A stretch of 9,124 bases of DNA from assembly GCA_028822945.1 (NCBI GenBank), contig JAPKCN010000066.1:1-9124 (forward strand), written 5' to 3'. The DNA comes from Porticoccaceae bacterium. Its GTDB lineage: Bacteria; Pseudomonadota; Gammaproteobacteria; Pseudomonadales; Porticoccaceae. Shown here piece after piece: positions 1 through 5,903 of this stretch; positions within the stretch are counted from its first letter, which is position 1, and each line of letters begins with the position of its first letter. Position numbers and translations under genes: made by a program. The notes below the pieces were generated by a model. It searched no databases, was not told where the DNA came from, and saw nothing but the letters and a program-made list of their open reading frames with translations.

Positions 1-651
1 GGGATCGTCTGCACTCGCGTTTTGAGTCTTCACATAATAAATCGTTGCCAAGTTAGCCGATCCGGAAGTCCCATAAACGGTCAAAGACGTTGTCTTGTGG
101 TAAGTGTCTGGGTTTGAGGGATTAAACACTGCAGTAATGGGTGTAACCTGAGCAGGCAAGTTCAAACCCAACTCCACCTGGGTGGTCGGATTAAACTCAG
201 CAACCGTCTTGCGCGGGATTGTCATCGCACTCGGATCTTGAGAGAAGTCTGCTTTGTTGGTCGAATCTACCGGCAACGACTGCAGAGCCTGACCAGAGCT
301 GTTGACCATCTGGTTTTGCTCGTTGAGCATAAACGCACCGTTCCTAGTGTAAACCTTTGTGCCGTCCGAGGATTCGAGAGCGAAGAAGCCGTCACCGGCA
401 ATCGCCAAGTCCAGCGCGTTGGCTGAGTTCTCGATGTTGCCCTGACTAAATTCCTGGGATACTTCCTTAAGCGATACGCCGCGACCAATTACCGAGCTAG
501 ACTTCTCTAGAGGTGAGGTCGCAAAAATATCGCCGAAATCGGCTTCGGAGCGCTTAAAGCCGCCGGTGCCCGAGTTGGCAATGTTGTTCGACGTCACCGA
601 CAACTGCGTCGTGGCTGCGTTCAAGCCTGTTAATGAAGTATAAAATGACAT
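1..651 (-). CDS. flgE: Flagellar hook protein FlgE, N-terminal part (cut by window edge)
   Basis: The 217 residues visible are the N-terminal part of the hook protein; the stop lies beyond the left edge. FlgE is exported through the flagellar type III apparatus and polymerises under the FlgD cap into the hook outside the cell. The start MSFYTSLTGLNAATTQLSVT, followed by NNIANSGTGGFKR (residues 22-34), is the helical D0 segment and the signature shared by rod, hook and hook-associated proteins. A second family hallmark, LAIAGDGFF, sits at 82-90 and leads into the D1/D2 beta domains. The ATG at 651-649 is preceded by AGGAG at 664-660 with good spacing. It is the fourth gene of the flgBCDE run, 34 bases after flgD, and probably co-transcribed from the sigma54 promoter before flgB. 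Identity is secure; the C-terminal D0 helix cannot be checked. Confidence 0.96.
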   Translation of the reverse strand, partial: MSFYTSLTGLNAATTQLSVTSNNIANSGTGGFKRSEADFGDIFATSPLEKSSSVIGRGVSLKEVSQEFSQGNIENSANALDLAIAGDGFFALESSDGTKVYTRNGAFMLNEQNQMVNSSGQALQSLPVDSTNKADFSQDPSAMTIPRKTVAEFNPTTQVELGLNLPAQVTPITAVFNPSNPDTYHKTTSLTVYGTSGSANLATIYYVKTQNASADDP

Positions 652-685
652 TCTTCAATCTCCTAGTTACTTAACTTTTCTAAAT

Positions 686-1369
686 TCAGATGCTGATTCG
701 CTTAACGTCGGACATTGCCACTGTAGTGCCATTGCCGATCTCTAAGGCCATTTCCTGCGCTACTGGATCCCAGCTCACGCTTTTAACTTTGGCGAAGGTC
801 GTAACCGGCGCCGTCTCTAACTTTCCATTGCGAATGTAACTCGCAGACATCGTGTAATTGCCGCTCGGTGCCATTTCACCTTTGGTGTTATAGCCGCTCC
901 AGTTCAGATCAGATGTCCCTGGCAAACGGGCTCCGGTAGTCTCGCGAAAAACTACCTCACCATCTGCGTCATAAATGCTCATAATCACCGACTCGGCGCC
1001 ATTCGCCAGATCGACACTGCCAGAGGTCTGCTCACCCTGCTGCGCGCTAAAGAATCCGCCCTCAACGGCAACACTCTTGCCAACCAAATTGGCGCCTGCC
1101 AGCATTTGCTCCTGCCGCATACCGCCAACCATAGCGTCCATAGAGTCGCGCATACTGTAATTGGCTTCCAGTGTCGAGAATTGGGCCAACTGAGCCACGA
1201 AGGCCTCGTTATCCATTGGCGACAATGGATCTTGGTTATTTAGCTGGGTCGTGAACAAGGTCAAAAAGGCATCTCGGCCCATGTCGTCTCGGGACGTATC
1301 GCGAGTCAGCTGCTGCTCCTCATACTGAGACGAGGTTAAGATTGACGATGCTGTGATTGGATCGGTCAT
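686..1369 (-). CDS. flgD: Flagellar hook cap / hook assembly scaffold protein FlgD
   Basis: A 227-residue FlgD, a normal length. FlgD is exported and caps the growing hook, guiding FlgE insertion, and is discarded when the hook is finished. The conserved N-terminal block is DAFLTLFTTQL-NNQDPLSPMDN at about 33-54, followed by FVAQLAQFSTLE (57-68). AGANLVGKSV at 91-100 opens the beta-rich Ig/tudor-like half, and SGNYTMSASY further on is typical of the FlgD Ig domain. The ATG lies 3 bases after the flgC stop, with AAGGTG (1382-1377) inside the end of flgC as ribosome site, so translation is probably coupled. The usual LLVTQL near the N-terminus reads LFTTQL here, a mild variation. No sign of damage. 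Confidence 0.96.
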   Translation of the reverse strand: MTDPITASSILTSSQYEEQQLTRDTSRDDMGRDAFLTLFTTQLNNQDPLSPMDNEAFVAQLAQFSTLEANYSMRDSMDAMVGGMRQEQMLAGANLVGKSVAVEGGFFSAQQGEQTSGSVDLANGAESVIMSIYDADGEVVFRETTGARLPGTSDLNWSGYNTKGEMAPSGNYTMSASYIRNGKLETAPVTTFAKVKSVSWDPVAQEMALEIGNGTTVAMSDVKRISI

Positions 1370-1372
1370 CGA

Positions 1373-1798
1373 TTACACCTTGGTAAGTTCGAGTGTGCGC
1401 ATCATTAACTGCTTCGCCGTGTTGATCACTTCAACATTGTTTTGGTAGCTGCGGCCCGCAGCCATCATCTCAACCATCTCTGTCACTTCATTTACGTTTG
1501 AGGCGTAAACAAAGCCATCTTTGTCAGCTTTTGGATTACCTGGGTCAAGAATTTTCCGGTTAATTGCCTCATCGTCGACCATACCGGCTACTTTAACGCC
1601 ACCCAGATATTTAGCTCCCTGAGTAAGTTGCTCTTCTCTTAGAAGAGCTTCAAAAATCGGCCGCTTTGCCTTAAACGCACTATCTGGACTGTCGCCGACC
1701 GTAGAGGCGTTTGCCATGTTCGATGCGGTGGAGTTCAACCGCACCATCTGCGCATTCATAGCCGTAGCCGCTATTCCCAAAATATTATCAATTGACAT
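1373..1798 (-). CDS. flgC: Flagellar proximal rod protein FlgC
   Basis: A 141-residue FlgC, close to the usual length. It is one of the proximal rod subunits, exported across the inner membrane and assembled in the periplasm. The N-terminal helix (MSIDNILGIAATAMNAQMVR) is followed by the rod-family motif STASNMANASTVGDSPDSAF. The middle has the FlgC-typical GVKVAGMVDDEAINRKILDPGNP, and the C-terminus has YASNVNEVTEMVEMMAAGRS, then NVEVINTAKQLMMRTLELTK, the terminal D0 helix. The ATG at 1798-1796 is 5 bases after the flgB stop; GGAGG (1815-1811) within the end of flgB is the likely ribosome site, at somewhat long spacing. Second gene of flgBCDE. Confidence 0.97.
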   Translation of the reverse strand: MSIDNILGIAATAMNAQMVRLNSTASNMANASTVGDSPDSAFKAKRPIFEALLREEQLTQGAKYLGGVKVAGMVDDEAINRKILDPGNPKADKDGFVYASNVNEVTEMVEMMAAGRSYQNNVEVINTAKQLMMRTLELTKV

Positions 1799-1803
1799 GA
1801 GTA

Positions 1804-2205
1804 TTAATGCCCTCCTGTAAGCGCTTTGCGGATGCCGCCAATATCGCTCTCTAAAAATCGTAAAGTCGCCTGATATTTAGCGGCGGCTCGGCCATATTTG
1901 GCTTGCTCAACACTCATCTCGACGGTGTTCCCATCGATCGATGTATTAAACGGGATGGTATATAACAGTTCAGCACTCGCTTTACCCGTCGTTCCACCCA
2001 TGTGGTTAGTGTGCGTGGTCACCACCGATGAAGCATCTGACCCGCCGCTTAAGGCTTTAGCTAGCGCATCTTCAAAACTGATATCGCGCGCTTTAAAGTT
2101 GGGCGTATCGACATTGGCAATATTCTTCGCTATCACTTCCATCCGCTGCGTCCGCAACTGGAGAGCTGACTCGTGAAGCTTAAATGCCGTATCAAACAAT
2201 TTCAT
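1804..2205 (-). CDS. flgB: Flagellar proximal rod protein FlgB
   Basis: A 133-residue FlgB, the first gene of the rod/hook run. It is a proximal rod subunit next to the MS ring, exported without a cleaved signal peptide. MKLFDTAFKLHESALQLRTQ followed by IAKNIANVDTPNFKARDI is the textbook FlgB start; the C-terminal third (GNTVEMSVEQAKYGRAAAKY, then QATLRFLESDIGGIRKAL) is the terminal D0 helix region. The leader is about 70 bases from the inferred start of the sigma54 transcript to the ATG, and no strong Shine-Dalgarno stands directly before the ATG (only AGTGGTG). In Vibrio and Pseudomonas, cheV/cheR often sit between flgA and flgB; here flgA is directly divergent and neither is present. Confidence 0.97.
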   Translation of the reverse strand: MKLFDTAFKLHESALQLRTQRMEVIAKNIANVDTPNFKARDISFEDALAKALSGGSDASSVVTTHTNHMGGTTGKASAELLYTIPFNTSIDGNTVEMSVEQAKYGRAAAKYQATLRFLESDIGGIRKALTGGH

Positions 2206-2284
2206 AACAACACCACTAAAGTTAATTCCACTTGTGTCGATTTAATTACATTGCGGGGTCAATTACTCCACGTAGCTAACACTA

Positions 2285-2300
2285 TGCAAAAGCAATGCCA
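2285..2300 (-). promoter_or_regulatory. Sigma54 (RpoN) promoter for flgBCDE
   Basis: Read on the minus strand, TGGCATTGCTTTTGCA matches the sigma54 consensus TGGCAYRNNNNTTGCW at all but one defined position (T for R at the seventh base), with the required GG to GC spacing. It lies 80 bases upstream of the flgB ATG and points at it, giving a leader of about 70 bases. Sigma54 plus an enhancer-binding activator (FlrC or FleR/FleQ type) is the known control of rod/hook operons in polar-flagellate gammaproteobacteria. The motif and spacing are seen; the activator is inferred. Confidence 0.87.
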
Positions 2301-2384
2301 AATGATGACTGCAAGCTATTTTTTTTACAGTTGAGTCTTTTAAATCAATCATTTACAACATAGCTTTTATAACTGCCTTAATGT

Positions 2385-2414
2385 TTTTGCCGCTTTAATG
2401 GCAGTCTTTTGCCG
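2385..2414 (+). repeat. Direct repeat TTTTGCCG x2, 22 bp apart, upstream of flgA
   Basis: TTTTGCCG occurs at 2385-2392 and 2407-2414, two helical turns apart. The bases between contain TGCC (2388-2391) and GGCA (2400-2403), which form a short inverted repeat. The stretch sits 60-90 bases before the flgA ATG in the divergent flgB/flgA region, where no clear promoter for flgA could be found, so it may mark a regulator or polymerase site. Function is inference only; a chance repeat is possible. Confidence 0.3.
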
Positions 2415-2473
2415 GTCTTGGCTGCCGCTATGTCAGTATTGCGTCACCCCCGTCAAAGGCTCATACTCATTCA

Positions 2474-3553
2474 ATGAAAAATCTCCTCTCCCCCTTGTGC
2501 GGACTACTTATCGGGGTTATCGCTAGCACCCCGCCAGCTGCGCACGCCCAAGAGACCAGTCGCGCCGACACCAAGCGGCAAATGATTGATCAAGTTGAAG
2601 CTTGGGTTGCCGCAGACCAAGACGTGAAACGGTCTCGAATACGCGTCGGTGCGCTGGACCGGCGATTGATTGTGCCGCCATGTGCAGAAAACTTTGGCAT
2701 AAGTTATCCATTTGCCAGTAGTACGGAATCACTCCGTATCGACTGCGCAACGACTGGCTGGAAAGCATTTATTCGCGTCAAAGTCGAGAGTGCTAGTCAA
2801 AACTTTGTCTACCGGCAAGATCTCGAGGCGGACCACTCACTGCAACCCGGCGATATAGAGTTGACAGTCCGTAAGGGTAGGCATCAGGGGTTGATCGCCA
2901 AGCCTGAAGAAATCGACAACCATAGCTTAAAAAAAGCCGTTCGGGCGGGCGAATTAGTTCGCCGGCAACACCTTTCCGCCAGCGTACGAGTATTTCGTTT
3001 ACGCGCCGATGTTCTCTCAGGAGAATCCTTAACGGCCGACAAAGTTGCTAAGATTGTCAAATCCATCACCAAAACTACTATGGCTGAACGCTTTCCGGCT
3101 CGCTTGCTAAAAGGTGCAGTAGCTGCACGCGATTTAGCGGCGGGTCAGGTTCTACAAAAACGCGACATTAAACAACGCCACCGAGCTCTGATAGCGCAAA
3201 CAACGTTGACCAGGGGACAATTGTTATCGTCCGGCAACGCGCTTATCGAGGAATATTTTGGCCGATTACCCGCTGACGCGCTGGTTTCAGACAGTAATCT
3301 GGACCAACTGGAAGTTACCCGAACCATTCAGGCGGGAAACCTTTTGCGCATGTCCGACGTCAAGGTAGCAGCGCTCATCAAAAAAGGCGATATGGTAACG
3401 CTAAGCGTCGGCGGTGGACCGTTGCTGATCACGGTTTCTATGCAGGCTCTAGAGGGTGGCAAACTCGGCGAACAAGTACAATTACTCAACCCTGAATCCG
3501 GTGATACAGTAGAAGCAATAGTCTCTGGAACGCGAAAAGCGCGAGGGCTTTAA
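2474..3553 (+). CDS. flgA: Flagellar P-ring chaperone FlgA, long form with three SAF-like repeats
   Basis: FlgA is the periplasmic chaperone needed for assembly of the P ring (FlgI). Residues 1-25 form a Sec signal peptide with a probable cut at AHA|QE. Residues 30-105 resemble the FlgA N-terminal domain, with RIRVGALDRRLIVPPC at 55-70 and a second cysteine at 91 (a likely disulfide pair with C70). The C-terminus (302-351: KKGDMVTLSVGGGPLLITV, then ALEGGKLGEQVQLLNPESGD) is the typical FlgA beta domain. At 359 residues the protein is about 120-130 longer than usual. The surplus lies between these parts, where three SAF-like units can be read at about 112-170, 172-235 and 237-299. Each ends in a similar segment: AVRAGELVRRQHL, AVAARDLAAGQVLQKRDIK and TIQAGNLLRMSDVK. 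The ATG at 2474 has only a distant AAAGG. FlgA identity is firm; the repeat reading is by eye. Confidence 0.93.
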   Translation: MKNLLSPLCGLLIGVIASTPPAAHAQETSRADTKRQMIDQVEAWVAADQDVKRSRIRVGALDRRLIVPPCAENFGISYPFASSTESLRIDCATTGWKAFIRVKVESASQNFVYRQDLEADHSLQPGDIELTVRKGRHQGLIAKPEEIDNHSLKKAVRAGELVRRQHLSASVRVFRLRADVLSGESLTADKVAKIVKSITKTTMAERFPARLLKGAVAARDLAAGQVLQKRDIKQRHRALIAQTTLTRGQLLSSGNALIEEYFGRLPADALVSDSNLDQLEVTRTIQAGNLLRMSDVKVAALIKKGDMVTLSVGGGPLLITVSMQALEGGKLGEQVQLLNPESGDTVEAIVSGTRKARGL

Positions 3554-3602
3554 AATCGAGTGAAATAGGACTAAAATACTCCCGTTCAGCTCTACTTTAC
3601 GT

Positions 3603-3629
3603 TAAAGATCCGTGCCCATGTGCCGATTA
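3603..3629 (+). promoter_or_regulatory. Sigma28 (FliA) promoter for flgM(N)
   Basis: TAAA at 3603-3606, a 15-base spacer, then GCCGATTA at 3622-3629 match the sigma28 consensus TAAA-N15-GCCGATAA at all but one position. It lies 52 bases before the flgM ATG in the flgA-flgM gap. A late sigma28 promoter on flgM, giving feedback once the hook is complete, is well established in Salmonella and Pseudomonas. It allows flgM and flgN to be expressed separately from flgA. Confidence 0.9.
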
Positions 3630-3667
3630 TATAATGGAACGCAAAATACATTAGGCTAGAGTGTCTA

Positions 3668-3674
3668 AAGGAAG
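3668..3674 (+). promoter_or_regulatory. Ribosome binding site deciding the flgM start
   Basis: AAGGAAG at 3668-3674 is 6 bases before ATG 3681 but only 3 before the in-frame GTG at 3678. The spacing favours the ATG, making FlgM 101 residues beginning MTNAISNVGS. Confidence 0.7.
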
Positions 3675-3680
3675 AATGTG

Positions 3681-3986
3681 ATGACTAATGCAATTTCTAA
3701 CGTCGGATCCGCTGCAGCGCAGTTAAAAGTCGCCTCAGAATCAGCCGACAAGTTAAAAAAAGCTAGCGAGTCCCTCGATACGCCCGCACCGAAACCAGCG
3801 GTTGCGCCCCAGGTCGACCAGCTAATTCTGAGTAAAGCAGCCGAGTCGGCTTTAGCGACGGCGGAGTTTGACGAGGCGAAGGTAGCGTCGATACGTACTG
3901 CTCTGCAAGAAGGCAATTATCCGCTAAACGAGCGGCGTATTGCCGAAAATTTTGTCGCCATCGAGCGCATGATAGGTAATACGTAA
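3681..3986 (+). CDS. flgM: Anti-sigma28 factor FlgM
   Basis: A 101-residue FlgM, the usual size. It binds sigma28 (FliA) in the cytoplasm and blocks late flagellar genes until it is exported through the finished hook-basal body. The N-terminal half is polar and probably disordered, rich in Ala, Lys and Ser with APKPAVAP at 36-43. The C-terminal sigma28-binding half is clear: VDQLILSKAAESAL at 45-58, FDEAKVASIRTALQEGNY at 63-80 and PLNERRIAENFVAIERMI at 81-98. ATG 3681 is preferred over the adjacent GTG 3678 because of ribosome-site spacing. It follows flgA by 127 bases that contain a sigma28 promoter, and precedes flgN, as in most gammaproteobacteria. Confidence 0.95.
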   Translation: MTNAISNVGSAAAQLKVASESADKLKKASESLDTPAPKPAVAPQVDQLILSKAAESALATAEFDEAKVASIRTALQEGNYPLNERRIAENFVAIERMIGNT

Positions 3987-4009
3987 AGACCTTTGTGAAC
4001 GCGCTTCAC

Positions 4010-4042
4010 CTTGAGCACAGGATGTTATACTCTGTGCTCAAG
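4010..4042. repeat. Perfect 11-bp inverted repeat between flgM and flgN
   Basis: CTTGAGCACAG (4010-4020) and CTGTGCTCAAG (4032-4042) are exact reverse complements, separated by an 11-base, AT-leaning loop (4021-4031). No T-run follows, so it does not look like a rho-independent terminator. The loop contains TATACT (4026-4031), which resembles a sigma70 -10 box, but no good -35 lies at the right distance. The right arm ends 14 bases before ATG 4057 and 20 before ATG 4063 of flgN. It could act as an RNA hairpin that controls flgN translation or message stability, or as a palindromic operator. The structure is seen; the role is inference. Confidence 0.75.
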
Positions 4043-4062
4043 TCCAGCTGGTTGTGATGGTC

Positions 4063-4494
4063 ATGTCCAATTCTGAAACCGATTACATAGCACAGACCCT
4101 GCACAAGGCAAATGCCTTGAAGGCAGTATTGTCAAACGAGTTTAAGTCTCTTAAGGAGCAAGATCTACAAACCTTTGAGGTCTTGCAAGCTCAGAAGATA
4201 GAAATTCTTGATTTTCTCGCGAGTGAAGATTTGACTTCGCGGATTCGAGCCTACGCCGAACAGCCCGAGGCGCTGGCCGATAATGTTGCACTCTGGGATC
4301 AAGTGATGGCATTGATGAAAGACTGCAAAGAATTACACATTCGCAACGAAGTTTTAATCACCCGCAAACTCGAAACCATTCGAGGCGCGCTTCACACTAT
4401 CCAAACACCCGACCCACTGAGTAGTGTGGAGGTCTACGACCGACTAGGAAAGATTCGCTCCAAAAGCCGCAAAAATTCTGTGGGAAACGCTTAG
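4063..4494 (+). CDS. flgN: Flagellar export chaperone FlgN
   Basis: A 143-residue FlgN-family chaperone, cytoplasmic, which in relatives binds the hook-filament junction proteins FlgK and FlgL and delivers them to the export gate. The sequence is almost wholly helical and charged, as expected. An N-terminal helix (IAQTLHKANALKAVLSNEFK) is followed by a QDLQTFEVLQAQKIEILDFL segment, which matches the FlgN pattern of a leading helix plus E/K-rich loop, and then LMKDCKELHIRNEVLITRKL, the conserved helix containing N..N-type positions. The start is uncertain: GTG 4054, ATG 4057 and ATG 4063 are in frame, none has a strong Shine-Dalgarno, and the hairpin at 4010-4042 lies just upstream. ATG 4063 (MSNSETDY) is chosen as the more natural N-terminus. 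Identity also rests on its place directly after flgM. Confidence 0.88.
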   Translation: MSNSETDYIAQTLHKANALKAVLSNEFKSLKEQDLQTFEVLQAQKIEILDFLASEDLTSRIRAYAEQPEALADNVALWDQVMALMKDCKELHIRNEVLITRKLETIRGALHTIQTPDPLSSVEVYDRLGKIRSKSRKNSVGNA

Positions 4495-4507
4495 GACTTA
4501 AACATGG

Positions 4508-4798
4508 TTACTTGGCATTAGGACTGCGATAACCGTCCGGTTCGATCCCCTTAAGCCAGTATACCCAGGACAATATCACTGCCACTGCGACAAATAGATT
4601 CTCTGGCACCTCGCGATCCAGATCTAGCTGACTCAACAACGCTACAAGCTGTGGGTCTTTTGCGATATGCACTCCCTGCCGTTGCGCCTCGGCTACGATC
4701 GCATCCGCCAGCTCATCCTGACCCTTTGCCGTCAGCATTGGCACGGTATTTTTCCCATACTCGATGGCAACCGCTTTTTTTGTCGGCCCGTAAGTCAT
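4508..4798 (-). CDS. Stand-alone FlhB C-terminal-domain protein (EscU/YscU/HrcU-type switch homologue)
   Basis: A 96-residue protein equivalent only to the cytoplasmic end of FlhB, with none of its four membrane helices. It matches at YGPTKKAVAIEYGKNTVPML (3-22), AKGQDELADAIVAEAQRQGV (24-43) and DPQLVALLSQLDLDREVPEN (48-67), then LFVAVAVILSWVYWLKGIEP (68-87), which parallels FlhB's P-LY-AVAEVLAWVY-LK ending. The self-cleavage motif NPTH of full FlhB is replaced by GPTK at residues 4-7, so no autocleavage is expected. Small FlhB-C homologues (FhlB, FlhX, YlqH) are known, and the Helicobacter one can stand in for the cleaved FlhB domain. The ATG (4798-4796) overlaps the fliK-like stop as ATGA, which sets this start; an open frame running further upstream to 4969 is the shadow of that gene. 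It ends 13 bases from convergent flgN. Confidence 0.88.
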   Translation of the reverse strand: MTYGPTKKAVAIEYGKNTVPMLTAKGQDELADAIVAEAQRQGVHIAKDPQLVALLSQLDLDREVPENLFVAVAVILSWVYWLKGIEPDGYRSPNAK

Positions 4799-5838
4799 GT
4801 GGTGATATCCACTACGCCACCGGGGTGCGAGTCCTGAGTACCAGCAAGTGGCCGTCGCGCATGGTGCACTGTCATCTTGCCCAATGCCAATCCAAACTCC
4901 TCCATCTGATGGTGCAAGTCTGACGATCCGGCACGTGCTAAACGCGCAATATCGGCACGCGCGGCCCACATCTCCATGTCTAGGCGCAGTGACGGCTTAA
5001 AGGTGGTCTTCAACCACAATTCGCCCATGCTGCGACTGTCGGTATGTAAATTTATAATCCAGTCTGGATCTTTGTCGTCATCCTGATGGCGACCGCGCTC
5101 AAACTTAACTTGCACCGGATTAGCATCCAAAAAGGGCATTAGAAAACTGTACGAAATGGATCTATTTTGTTGCGCCTGAAGGCTTTCGACTTGACGACCC
5201 TCAATTTCATCGATCGCAGATTCAACATCGCGGCCAAGCGCCGACTGCGGTGGTTGTGCTCGCAAAATACTTTTAAGTAACTGTTTTAAGTCGAAATTGG
5301 CCGCCAACTGGCTTGCCAAGCGACCCTCGGTAAACAAGCCGGAGGCAAGCAACGCGCGTTTCACATCGGCTGGAGAGAGCCTCGCCATCGTCTGCATTAA
5401 CTGCGATAACCAGCGCGCATTGTCACCTTGGGCGAGCTGCTGTAGCGCAGGTGCTTGCCCATCGGACATCAATAAGCTGCTAACAGCAGAGGCCTGCGGT
5501 GGCCTGAACAATAAGCTCATCAATCTCGGCCCTGGTGTGGCGAGCAGTTCAGGTTGTGCTCTGGGTGCCAGAGGCTGAAGCGACCGTGCGTTGTTGGTAA
5601 CCCGCAGATCGAGTTTATCACCGGCTTTAAACTGGTTTGCGGCAGTCCAGTTGAACTCTCTTTTATTCACAACTAGACGTAATTCGTCTCCGCGGTAACC
5701 AAAAATCCCGCGAACTATTTGTCCATCTTTTAACCCGAGGTCCTTGGCGACCTCCTCAGTTATTTGGATGGCCACCAAACCCTCTAAAAATATCGGTGAG
5801 GGGCGCACTGCAAGATTGACCTGTTCCGGCCCTAACAT
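4795..5838 (-). CDS. fliK: FliK-like flagellar hook-length control protein
   Basis: A 347-residue FliK-family protein. FliK is exported during hook growth and its C-terminal domain triggers FlhB to switch from hook to filament substrates. The recognisable Flg_hook domain is at about 235-330: FLDANPVQVKFERGR, then SRSMGELWLKTTFKPSLRLD (268-287), ADIARLARAGSSDLHHQMEE (295-314) and FGLALGKMTVHH, matching the LGE-V-L...L...L...G pattern. SGLFTEGRLASQL at 166-178 is typical of the version next to FlhB-C proteins. The N-terminal 90 residues look beta-rich, unlike the low-complexity, Pro/Gln-rich N-terminus of classic FliK rulers. It may therefore be a second FliK, with the ruler encoded elsewhere. 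The stop overlaps the next gene by 4 bases. The ATG at 5838 has no strong ribosome site. Confidence 0.8.
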   Translation of the reverse strand: MLGPEQVNLAVRPSPIFLEGLVAIQITEEVAKDLGLKDGQIVRGIFGYRGDELRLVVNKREFNWTAANQFKAGDKLDLRVTNNARSLQPLAPRAQPELLATPGPRLMSLLFRPPQASAVSSLLMSDGQAPALQQLAQGDNARWLSQLMQTMARLSPADVKRALLASGLFTEGRLASQLAANFDLKQLLKSILRAQPPQSALGRDVESAIDEIEGRQVESLQAQQNRSISYSFLMPFLDANPVQVKFERGRHQDDDKDPDWIINLHTDSRSMGELWLKTTFKPSLRLDMEMWAARADIARLARAGSSDLHHQMEEFGLALGKMTVHHARRPLAGTQDSHPGGVVDITT

Positions 5839-5841
5839 AAT

Positions 5842-5852
5842 CTGAGACTCAG
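5842..5852. repeat. Short palindrome CTGAGACTCAG before the fliK-like start
   Basis: CTGAG and CTCAG are perfectly inverted around a single base, immediately upstream of the fliK-like ATG and over the place where a Shine-Dalgarno should be. A second small inverted pair, AGCC/GGCT, follows at 5851-5863. The 65-base gap 5839-5903 holds no other clear signal. It could be incidental. Confidence 0.35.
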
Positions 5853-5903
5853 CCGATCAGGCTTAAACATAGTGCGGCATGCACCGGGGCCACATTGCTC
5901 ATA

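Noticed and set aside
2399..2414. Sigma54-like TGGCA...TTGC on the plus strand before flgA
   Set aside because: The GG-to-GC distance is one base too short (11 instead of 12), which normally abolishes activity.
2418..2434. Second sigma54-like site, TTGGC...ATGTC, before flgA
   Set aside because: Spacing fits but the -12 element reads GT instead of GC and other defined bases fail.
4010..4042. The flgM-flgN palindrome as a rho-independent terminator or LexA box
   Set aside because: There is no T-run after the stem, and the arms do not fit the CTGT-N8-ACAG SOS-box layout.
4495..4507. Possible bidirectional terminator between convergent flgN and the FlhB-C-like gene
   Set aside because: Only 13 bases, with no stem or T-run in or next to the gap.
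4799..4969. N-terminal extension of the FlhB-C-like frame to an ATG at 4969
   Set aside because: The extra 57 residues (starting MGRACRYCAF) overlap the conserved FliK C-terminal domain in another frame and have no FlhB similarity; the ATGA overlap at 4795-4798 gives a natural start.
5865..5890. Sigma54-like TGGCC...ATGC on the minus strand before the fliK-like gene
   Set aside because: The GG-to-GC distance is one base too long and the flanking defined bases do not match.
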